A DNA stretch of 6,357 bases from JAAYDF01 sp964511155 (GTDB lineage: Bacteria > Planctomycetota > Phycisphaerae > UBA1845 > PWPN01). The notes below the pieces were generated by a model. It saw nothing but the letters and a program-made list of their open reading frames with translations. It was not told where the DNA came from and made no database searches. The stretch lies in the NCBI GenBank assembly GCA_964511155.1, contig CAZEEJ010000241.1:1-6357 (forward strand), in the 5' to 3' direction. How positions within the stretch are numbered: position 1 is the stretch's first letter; every line of letters starts with the position of its first letter. A program made the position numbers and the translations under genes. This document shows positions 1 through 5,274 of the stretch, in pieces.

Positions 1-38
1 ACGAAAGCGCGTGGGCCGGCGGGACGTTGCCGGGTATT

Positions 39-119
39 ATGAGGGGCGCGTCAAAGTTCGTCGCCGTCCTGAAAAAGATGGGCGTCAATCGACGGATCCG
101 TGATGAGCGGCGCGTCGAA
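39..119. repeat. 17-bp direct repeat pair flanking the GH43 stop codon
   Basis: Positions 39-55 and 103-119 match at 15 of 17 bases. On the coding (minus) strand both encode an F-D-A-P-L-I reading, but the copies are 64 bp apart, so the second copy is read one base out of phase and yields the TGA stop. In the shifted frame the sequence stays open to the window edge. Confidence 0.6.
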
Positions 120-587
120 CGAGCGGTCCAGGAAGGGGCCGATGGGTACGTCGCAGTCCGCCACGCCGACGCGTTGCCCGTTCAGCTCCCCGGTTCCCGC
201 GGTGTAGTAGAGGTAGAAGCGGCCGTTGAGGTATCGGACGTCGGGGGCCCACAGCATCCAGGTCTTCCAGGGGCTCCCCGGCGGCACCTCGAAAACGATG
301 CGGTTACCCGTCCAGTCGACCAGGTTATCCGAGCCCATCACCCGGTAGTTGAATCCACTGACCGTGGGATAGACGTAGTAGACCCCTTCGTATTCCAGGA
401 CGCAGGGGTCGGCCGGACCCGATGACCAGCCGCCGGCGGCGGGAAACCCGGTCGTGATCAGTGGATTGGTGTAGGTTTGAGCGACGGCGGTGCCGGTTAA
501 GCTGCCCAGCAGTAGGAAGACGCAGACCAGAGCACCTGGGTACCTCTCCATCCTGACGTACCCCCTGCTTCTCATGCGCCCCCGCAT
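51..587 (-). CDS. Secreted GH43-family glycoside hydrolase, N-terminal fragment ended by a premature stop
   Basis: GH43 five-bladed beta-propeller enzymes (arabinanases, xylosidases, arabinofuranosidases) cleave plant-type polysaccharides. The 178-residue product has a basic n-region (residues 1-15), a hydrophobic stretch at about 19-30 and a likely signal-peptidase site after AVA (36), so it is exported. The mature part starts with a typical TNPL block. D60 in ADPCV fits the catalytic base, WAPD (113-116) followed by NGRFYLYY is a GH43 hallmark, and D168 in SIDAHLFQD fits the pKa-modulating Asp. The catalytic acid Glu normally lies further downstream and is absent, because a TGA at 51-53 ends the frame where the next propeller strand should begin. 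Family members usually exceed 300 residues, so this is probably inactive or a pseudogene. An assembly error near the window edge is also possible. I chose the ATG at 587 for its basic n-region and the upstream AGAGAAGAA. The ATG at 551, with AGGGGG upstream, is a real alternative. A GTG at 629 keeps the frame open but has no ribosome binding site. The exact substrate cannot be read. Confidence 0.72.
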   Translation of the reverse strand: MRGRMRSRGYVRMERYPGALVCVFLLLGSLTGTAVAQTYTNPLITTGFPAAGGWSSGPADPCVLEYEGVYYVYPTVSGFNYRVMGSDNLVDWTGNRIVFEVPPGSPWKTWMLWAPDVRYLNGRFYLYYTAGTGELNGQRVGVADCDVPIGPFLDRSFDAPLITDPSIDAHLFQDGDEL

Positions 588-812
588 TTCTTCTCTGGTT
601 TTCCGCACTGTCTTACGGTAACCCTGCACGTCACCCGGTCGGATGGTTCCCCCGCTATTGACAATGTACCCGAACGGCCGCTTCGCGGCAAGCTGAGCCG
701 GATTCGTGAATGCCTGACGGGTGCGTGCCAGGTTAGGCGGGCGGGTGGGCTCGATGGTGCGGGTTGCGGGTGGGGGAGCTTTGGGGTAGTTTTCTCATCA
801 TTGCTTCAAGCG
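588..812. other. Divergent spacer, no gene seen
   Basis: This is the left part of the gap between the minus-strand GH43 gene and the plus-strand phosphodiesterase operon. Promoters for both directions would be expected here. A TTGACA hexamer lies at 658-663 but has no convincing -10 partner at the usual spacing, so no promoter is called. A short GC-rich inverted repeat (GCCGC, then TTC, then GCGGC) occurs near 678-689. An open frame running from about 764 into the phosphodiesterase crosses the repeat array and looks non-coding. Confidence 0.5.
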
Positions 813-868
813 GCAGCGAGGCACCGAGGCGACAGGGCAGCGAGACAGCAGGGCGACAGAGCAGCAAG
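813..868 (+). repeat. Degenerate 8-nt tandem repeat array (7 units)
   Basis: Seven consecutive octamers can be read without gaps: GCAGCGAG, GCACCGAG, GCGACAGG, GCAGCGAG, ACAGCAGG, GCGACAGA, GCAGCAAG. All are rich in C, A and G on the plus strand and nearly free of T. The array lies 90-145 nt upstream of the chosen start of the phosphodiesterase gene and resembles the octamer and nonamer arrays at 4708-4731, 4812-4838 and 5045-5068. Translating it gives a Ser/Gly/Arg/Gln-rich string with no domain character. Confidence 0.75.
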
Positions 869-932
869 GGGGCGAATCGGCGGGGCGCCACTCACGGCTT
901 GCCGCTTCGCGGCGGACCGGCAACACCGCGAG

Positions 933-956
933 GCAGCGAAACAACAAAGGCAGGGC
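933..956 (+). repeat. Short second run of the 8-nt repeat, next to the start codon
   Basis: Three octamers (GCAGCGAA, ACAACAAA, GGCAGGGC) resume the pattern of the array at 813-868 after a GC-rich interruption. They end two bases before the ATG of the phosphodiesterase gene. The AAAGG at 946-950, eight bases before that ATG, falls inside this run, so the repeat may supply the ribosome binding site. Confidence 0.5.
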
Positions 957-958
957 AG

Positions 959-1891
959 ATGAGACGCAGCGTCCACATCATCGCGGTTATGGGTACCTGG
1001 GTGGTCTTATGCGGATTGGGGACCGCTTGCAGCCTGGGGCCGGACGGGAAGGCCGACAGCCGGGACGCGGCCCCGAGCAACACCTCCATCATTCAGGCTC
1101 ATCGCGGGGCGGGTAACCTGGCGCCCGAGAATACCCTGCCGACGTTCGAGCTGGCCTGGCGGATCGGGGTTGTACCTGAGGCCGACGTGCGGACGACCAG
1201 CGATGGCGTCATCGTCGCTTTTCACGATGCGACCTTCGAGCGGCTCGTCAAGAATGTCCAGGCGGAGTTGAGTAAGAAGAGCGTCGCCGATCTGACCTGG
1301 ACGCAGGCAGCGCAGCTCGACGTCGGGGCATACAAGGGCCCCGCGTTTGCCGGTCAGCGCATCCCGCGGATTGCGGACGTCTTTGCGGCGATGCAGAAGC
1401 GGCCGGAGCGGCTGCTGTACCTCGATATTAAAGACGTGCGGCTCGAAGACCTGGCGGAGATGGCCCGCCAACATGGTGTCGAACGGCAGGTCATCCTCGC
1501 CAGCACGCACGACAACCTGGTGCGGCAGTGGAAGGAACTGCTGCCCGAGTCTCAGACGTTGCTTTGGATGGGCGGCAGTGAGGCGCGGCTCACCGAGCGG
1601 CTCGACAAGCTGCGGGACACGGACTTTCCCGGCGTGACGCAGCTCCAGGTTCACGTCAACGTGGGCGACTTGGCGGCGGACGATCCTTTCCAACCCACTT
1701 CCGCGTTTCTTCGCTCTGTCGCTGAAACATTGCGGTCGCGGGGAATCCTGTTCCAGGTTTTGCCCCGCAACACGCAGGATCCGGCGGCCTACGGACGGCT
1801 GATGAGCCTGGGGGTGGAGTCGTTCGCGACCGATGATCCCCACGTTGCGGTCCAGGCCATGGCCGACTACCGGCGTCAGCAGCACAAATGA
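959..1891 (+). CDS. Glycerophosphodiester phosphodiesterase, probable lipoprotein
   Basis: Family members (GlpQ/UgpQ, GDPD fold, TIM barrel) hydrolyse glycerophosphodiesters to a free alcohol and glycerol phosphate. The 310-residue product starts with a basic n-region and a hydrophobic stretch leading to L-G-T-A-C (Cys24), a relaxed lipobox, so it is probably a lipid-anchored envelope protein. The GDPD signature follows: HRG with His48, PENT with Glu57, metal ligands Glu74 and Asp76 in the PEADV block, then the TSDG turn and the second catalytic His89 in FHD. LDIK (156-158) matches the strand usually written EIK, with Asp replacing Glu. The ending SFATDDPHVAV matches the usual C-terminal TD-P block. 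The ATG at 959 is chosen because it directly precedes the signal sequence and has AAAGG eight bases upstream. The frame is open back to about 764, but that part is repeat sequence. Its stop overlaps the next start as ATGA, so it is the first gene of a three-gene operon. Whether it releases sn-glycerol-3- or -1-phosphate cannot be read from sequence. Confidence 0.9.
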   Translation: MRRSVHIIAVMGTWVVLCGLGTACSLGPDGKADSRDAAPSNTSIIQAHRGAGNLAPENTLPTFELAWRIGVVPEADVRTTSDGVIVAFHDATFERLVKNVQAELSKKSVADLTWTQAAQLDVGAYKGPAFAGQRIPRIADVFAAMQKRPERLLYLDIKDVRLEDLAEMARQHGVERQVILASTHDNLVRQWKELLPESQTLLWMGGSEARLTERLDKLRDTDFPGVTQLQVHVNVGDLAADDPFQPTSAFLRSVAETLRSRGILFQVLPRNTQDPAAYGRLMSLGVESFATDDPHVAVQAMADYRRQQHK

Positions 1892-3285
1892 GTCTTGGTG
1901 GTGCCCCCATGCCCAGCGGTCAGAACCCCCGCATCGAAGCCGCGCTCCGCATGGCCTGCGATACGCGCGTGCTGCGGCTCGGTGAGGGAGCCATTGCGGC
2001 GGCGGGCGAGGTGTTCACGGCCTGCTTTTCGTCCCGGCCGGCGATCATCGTCGCCGACGCCAACACCTTCGCCGCGGCCGGTCGGCGGGTGTTGGACGCA
2101 TTGCACGCCGCCGGCGTCCAGGCCGCCGAGCCGTTGATCTTTGAGGAGCCCGACCTGCACGCCCACATCAGCCACGTCGAACGCGTGCAGCAGCGGATCG
2201 GACCGTCGGACGCCGTCCCCGTGGCCGTCGGTTCCGGCACGATTAACGATCTGGCCAAACTGGCGGCCTACCGTTGCGGGCGACCCTACATGGTCGTGGC
2301 CACCGCCGCCTCCATGGACGGCTACACCGCGTTTGGGGCGTCGGTCATTCACGAGGGCTCCAAGCAGACCTTCTTCTGTCCGGCTCCGGTTGCCGTCATC
2401 GCCGACCTCTCGGTCATCACCCAGGCTCCGGGCGAATTGAACGCGGCCGGCTATGCCGACCTGCTCGCGAAGGTCACCGCCGGTGCGGATTGGATTCTGG
2501 CCGATGCGCTCGGCTGCGAGCCGATCGATCCGCAGGCTTGGTCGCTGGTCCAGGACCACTTGCGGGTCTGGGCGGGCAACCCTGCGGCGATCCGGCAGGG
2601 CGAGGGGCCGGCCATCACCGGGCTGCTGGAAGGCCTGCTGATGACCGGCTTCGCCATGCAGTGGAGCAAATCCAGCCGGCCGGCATCCGGCGCTGAGCAT
2701 CAGTTCAGCCACCTGTGGGATATGCAGAACCATCACCACCACGGCCGCGTGCCGCTCCACGGTGCCAAGGTGGCCGTCGGCACGCTGGCCTCGACGCGGT
2801 TGTACGAGGCGCTGTTGGCGGAGCCGTTGCACGCGTTGGATGTTCCGCGGGTCTGCGCGAGCTGGCCCGGGCTCGACGAGGTGGAAGAGCTGATTCGCCG
2901 CACGCATGACTTGCCGGAGCTGCGGGCGGTCGCCTGGCGGGAGATGCAGGCCAAGCACGTCAGCGGCCGTGACCTTGCCGAACGGCTCGAAAGACTCAAG
3001 GCTGCCTGGCCGCGGCTACGCGAGCGACTCGGGCGGCAACTGGTCCCGTCGAGCGAGCTTCAGCAGATGCTTCGCGCGGCCGGCGCCCCGGCCGACTGCT
3101 CGCGGATCGGCATCGACCTGCCTCGCCTGCGGCGCAGCCACCATGAGGCTTGGCAGATTCGCCGCCGCTTCACCGTGCTCGACTTGGCCGCCGAGACGGG
3201 GCTGATGGAACCGTGCCTCGATCGCCTTTTCGCTCCGGACGGCTCGTGGGCCCGCGATGCCACACGCGAGGAGGGGCCGGCATGA
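1888..3285 (+). CDS. egsA: sn-glycerol-1-phosphate dehydrogenase (AraM/EgsA family)
   Basis: This family interconverts sn-glycerol-1-phosphate and dihydroxyacetone phosphate with NAD(P)(H). In archaea it makes the lipid backbone precursor; in Bacillus the homologue is AraM. The 465-residue cytoplasmic protein has an N-terminal nucleotide-binding domain with GSGTIND (115-121), followed by the family block TAASMDGYTAFGAS (139-152). The predicted metal ligands are Asp191 (YADLLAK), His271 (AEHQFSHLWDM) and His291 (PLHGAKVAVGT), in the order and approximate spacing of the family. The C-terminal helical domain ends with a typical IRRRFTVLDLAAETGLM segment. It is somewhat longer than AraM (about 394), with extra sequence at the N-terminus and in the C-terminal helices. 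A His run (282-285) sits just before the third ligand. The start ATG overlaps the upstream stop as ATGA; an internal ATG at 1909 is an alternative. Its own stop overlaps the transporter start in the same way, so all three genes should be translated together. Related 3-dehydroquinate synthase and glycerol dehydrogenase folds fit less well. Direction in vivo is inferred only from context. Confidence 0.88.
   Translation: MSLGGAPMPSGQNPRIEAALRMACDTRVLRLGEGAIAAAGEVFTACFSSRPAIIVADANTFAAAGRRVLDALHAAGVQAAEPLIFEEPDLHAHISHVERVQQRIGPSDAVPVAVGSGTINDLAKLAAYRCGRPYMVVATAASMDGYTAFGASVIHEGSKQTFFCPAPVAVIADLSVITQAPGELNAAGYADLLAKVTAGADWILADALGCEPIDPQAWSLVQDHLRVWAGNPAAIRQGEGPAITGLLEGLLMTGFAMQWSKSSRPASGAEHQFSHLWDMQNHHHHGRVPLHGAKVAVGTLASTRLYEALLAEPLHALDVPRVCASWPGLDEVEELIRRTHDLPELRAVAWREMQAKHVSGRDLAERLERLKAAWPRLRERLGRQLVPSSELQQMLRAAGAPADCSRIGIDLPRLRRSHHEAWQIRRRFTVLDLAAETGLMEPCLDRLFAPDGSWARDATREEGPA
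3268..3276 (+). promoter_or_regulatory. Strong ribosome binding site for the transporter gene
   Basis: GAGGAGGGG lies five bases upstream of the ATG at 3282, inside the 3' end of the dehydrogenase gene. It decides the transporter start against an open frame that extends back to about 3150 inside the dehydrogenase. Confidence 0.7.
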
Positions 3286-4634
3286 TCGCCCGCGTGTTCA
3301 GTCTCCTGAGCGCCGCTCCGCCGGCCGAGCGCATTCAGGATGCCGCCCGCGCTGCCGAGGACTATCGCTACTGGCGACGGCGCATTCTCTACGCCAGTCT
3401 AGTCGGCTACGCCCTCTTCTATGTTACCCGCAAGAACCTCTCCGTGGCCATGCCGGCAATGATCGCCGATCTGGGCATCGCGAAGGCCGACCTGGGCCTG
3501 TTCCTCACGCTGCACGGCCTGTGCTACGGGGTCTCGAAGTTCGCCAACGGATACCTCGGCGACCGGGCCAACCCCCGCTACTTCATGGCCCTGGGGCTGG
3601 TCCTTTCGGCGGCGGCCAACGTGGCCTTCGGGCTCAGCAGCTCGGTCGCGTTGCTCGGTTTCTTCTGGCTGCTCAACGGCTGGTTTCAGGGGATGGGCTT
3701 CCCGCCGTGTGCACGCAGCCTGACGCACTGGTTCGGCCCGCGCGAGCGCGGCACCATCTTCGCCGTGTGGAATACGTCGCACTCGATCGGGGCCGCCTTC
3801 GCCCTGCTGCTATGCAGCTTTCTGGTGACCAGTGGCTGGCGACCGTGCCTGTTCGTGCCCGCCGCTTTGGGCGTCCTTGGAGCGATCTACCTCGTCAACC
3901 GGCTTCGCGACGCACCCCAGTCGCTGGGCTTGCCCTCCATCGAGGACTACACCGGCGACCGGGAGGTGACCACCGTCAACGACGTGCCCATGCCCGCCGA
4001 GAGTTTCCGCCGGTTCGTCATCCGCCAGGTGTTTCTGAACCGCGTCGTCTGGATCGTCAGCCTGGCCAACTTCTTCGTCTACACCGTGCGCTACGCGGTG
4101 CTCGACTGGGGGCCGACCTTCCTGACCGAAACGCGGGGCATCCAACTGCGGCACGCGGGCTGGACGGTTGCGGCGTACGAAGTGGCGGGCATTGCCGGGA
4201 TGTTGGCCAGCGGCTGGCTGACCGATCGCCTGTTCAAGGGCCGCGGCGGCCGGGCCTGCTTCTTCTGCATGGCGATGTGTGCGGCGTGTCTTTTCCTGTT
4301 CTGGAGACTCCCTGTGCAGTCCGTCGCGGTCAGCACGCTCCTGCTGTGCGGGGTCGGCTTCTTCATCTACGGCCCACAATGCCTCGTCGGAGTGATCGCC
4401 GCGAACGCCGCCACCCGCCGTGCCGCCGCCACGGCCATCGGGCTCACCGGGCTGTTCGGGTACCTGAGCGGCATTCTGTCCGGCTGGGGCCTCGGACGCA
4501 TCGCCGACCAGCACGCCTGGGACCCCGTGTTTCAGATCCTCGTCGCCGCCGCGATCGTCGCCACCGTGCTCTTTGCCCTGTGCTGGAACGCCGGCCAGGG
4601 CCTCCGGCCGAGCAACAACAACGCGAGCCCGTAA
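3282..4634 (+). CDS. Organophosphate:phosphate antiporter, MFS (GlpT/UhpT/UhpC family)
   Basis: OPA-family carriers import glycerol phosphate or sugar phosphates across the inner membrane in exchange for inorganic phosphate. The 450-residue protein has the length and two-half pattern of a 12-helix MFS carrier, with hydrophobic segments from about 36 to 205 and 252 to 435 and a central loop near 206-250. Family blocks are clear: YVTRKNLSVAMP (48-59), SKFANGYLGDRANPR (85-99), WFQGMGFPPCARSLTHWF (134-151), WNTSHSIG (163-170), VRYAVLDWGPTFLTE (269-283) and a late IYGPQCLVG (362-370). Aligned by motif, Arg50/Lys51, Lys86, His167 and Arg270 correspond to the E. coli GlpT residues Arg45/Lys46, Lys80, His165 and Arg269 of the phosphate-binding site, so transport, not only sensing, is plausible. 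The start overlaps the dehydrogenase stop (ATGA) and follows a strong GAGGAGG site. Being third in the operon, it most likely brings in the glycerol phosphate released by the first gene product. GlpT-like specificity is favoured by context, but hexose phosphate or a UhpC-like sensor role cannot be excluded. Confidence 0.88.
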   Translation: MIARVFSLLSAAPPAERIQDAARAAEDYRYWRRRILYASLVGYALFYVTRKNLSVAMPAMIADLGIAKADLGLFLTLHGLCYGVSKFANGYLGDRANPRYFMALGLVLSAAANVAFGLSSSVALLGFFWLLNGWFQGMGFPPCARSLTHWFGPRERGTIFAVWNTSHSIGAAFALLLCSFLVTSGWRPCLFVPAALGVLGAIYLVNRLRDAPQSLGLPSIEDYTGDREVTTVNDVPMPAESFRRFVIRQVFLNRVVWIVSLANFFVYTVRYAVLDWGPTFLTETRGIQLRHAGWTVAAYEVAGIAGMLASGWLTDRLFKGRGGRACFFCMAMCAACLFLFWRLPVQSVAVSTLLLCGVGFFIYGPQCLVGVIAANAATRRAAATAIGLTGLFGYLSGILSGWGLGRIADQHAWDPVFQILVAAAIVATVLFALCWNAGQGLRPSNNNASP

Positions 4635-4702
4635 CCGTTCGCAGGGCTCTCTTTGCCGCGGTGACGCAACCCCGTTGCCGATGGGCCGAACTCACGAATG
4701 CT

Positions 4703-4734
4703 TTGAACCACCAAGGCACGAAGACACCAAGACG
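4703..4734 (+). repeat. Short 8-nt tandem array, copy A
   Basis: After the lead TTGAACCAC, three octamers follow at 4708-4731: CCACCAAG, GCACGAAG, ACACCAAG. The same lead and a closely related array occur in the same orientation at 4808-4839. Confidence 0.7.
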
Positions 4735-4807
4735 GATAATCAGTGACAACCGGGCTTGCGACTCCTTGACCAGGCTGCATTCTTTGTGTCATTGTGGCGC
4801 ACATGAA

Positions 4808-4839
4808 TTGAACCACGAAGTACACGAAGAGCACGAAGG
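4808..4839 (+). repeat. Short 9-nt tandem array, copy B
   Basis: The lead TTGAACCAC (4808-4816) is identical to that of copy A. Three nonamers follow: ACCACGAAG, TACACGAAG, AGCACGAAG (4812-4838). The unit is one base longer than in copy A but shares the core CACGAAG, so the two look like members of one interspersed family. Confidence 0.7.
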
Positions 4840-4912
4840 TAGGAAGTGGCCGGGAAGCCGGCTCGGCTGATCTCTTATCGGCGTCCATCGGCGGTTCGCC
4901 ACTCCTTGGGTT

Positions 4913-4927
4913 GCGGGCCAAGCCCGC
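4913..4927. repeat. Small GC-rich hairpin
   Basis: GCGGGC at 4913-4918 and GCCCGC at 4922-4927 form a perfect 6-bp stem with a CAA loop. No T-tract follows, so a rho-independent terminator is not supported. Confidence 0.4.
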
Positions 4928-5043
4928 GCTGCGAAAGCTGCGGATCGATCTGCTCTTACGATCGTGTGCCGTATCCGTTTCGGGCACCTTGGGTAAGGAT
5001 GGCATCCAGGGGGCAAACGACGAGTGCAGGGAGAAAGATCTGA

Positions 5044-5119
5044 AACGCAAGGACGCCAAGACGCGAAGAAGACCTCAGCCATTACGCCCCTCCTCTTCGC
5101 GTCTTGGCGTCTTTGCGTT
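5044..5119. repeat. Long near-perfect palindrome built of 8-nt units
   Basis: The arms 5044-5069 and 5094-5119 pair over 26 positions with one G-T mismatch (5051/5112). Two further pairs follow one more mismatch, leaving a loop of about 18 bases. The left arm is itself three octamers (ACGCAAGG, ACGCCAAG, ACGCGAAG at 5045-5068), and the right arm is their reverse complement. No obvious target-site duplication flanks it and no T-tract follows. It would fold into a very stable cruciform or RNA hairpin about 155 nt upstream of mqnP. Confidence 0.88.
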
Positions 5120-5222
5120 ACCAACTCTTCGGGCAACTGCCGTGAACGGTTACACGGGCGCGATGTCAGTGCCACACCAGTTGCGGCCGGAGGGCAGCTT
5201 GGGATAGCATTGAAAGTGGGAC

Positions 5223-5264
5223 GGGGCGGAAGTAACGGCGGGTGGGGCGGAATGTACGGCGGGA
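5223..5264 (+). repeat. G-rich 21-bp tandem duplication upstream of mqnP
   Basis: Units 5223-5243 and 5244-5264 each begin GGGGCGGAA, and 17 of 21 positions match. Together with the following GGG tracts (5266-5268, 5270-5272) the plus strand has seven G-tracts of three or more between 5218 and 5272, ending two bases before the mqnP ATG. Confidence 0.65.
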
Positions 5265-5274
5265 TGGGTGGGCG

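Larger units (their letters stand above)
4635..5274. other. Repeat-rich spacer without a credible gene
   Basis: About 640 nt separate the transporter stop from the chosen mqnP start. Several frames are open here, but their translations are repeat artefacts (Lys/Thr/Arg-rich or His/Glu-rich strings) without domains. The spacer holds the short arrays at 4703-4734 and 4808-4839, a small GC hairpin at 4913-4927, the palindrome at 5044-5119 and the 21-bp tandem duplication at 5223-5264. No hairpin followed by a T-tract was found after the transporter, so no terminator is called, and no convincing promoter for mqnP was seen. Confidence 0.6.

Noticed and set aside
658..686. TTGACA as a sigma-70 -35 element for the operon
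   Set aside because: The hexamer is perfect, but 17 bases downstream the sequence is CTTCGC, not TATAAT-like, and the start codon is almost 300 nt away.
813..868. Octamer array or other arrays as a CRISPR
   Set aside because: Units are 7-9 nt with no spacers and no cas genes in the window.
764..958. N-terminal extension of the phosphodiesterase by 65 codons
   Set aside because: The stretch translates the octamer array and would place the lipoprotein signal sequence in the middle of the protein.
1007..1885. Long minus-strand open frame opposite the phosphodiesterase (292 codons)
   Set aside because: It is antisense to a gene with full GDPD motifs, and its translation is rich in Arg, Gln, Pro and His without any domain, as expected from a high-GC shadow frame.
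1876..2958. Minus-strand open frame of 360 codons opposite the dehydrogenase
   Set aside because: The plus strand carries clear metal-ligand and nucleotide-binding motifs; the antisense product shows none and is a GC-driven shadow.
3810..4514. Minus-strand open frame of 234 codons within the transporter
   Set aside because: It is an antisense shadow without a recognisable domain or ribosome site.
3257..4870. Plus-strand open frame of 537 codons overlapping the transporter
   Set aside because: It is a +1 shadow of the antiporter gene. Its product is Arg/Pro/His-rich with no membrane segments, and it runs on into the repeat arrays.
5044..5119. Palindrome as a rho-independent terminator
   Set aside because: The stem is very long, the loop is about 18 bases, no T-tract follows on either strand, and it lies about 400 nt past the transporter stop.
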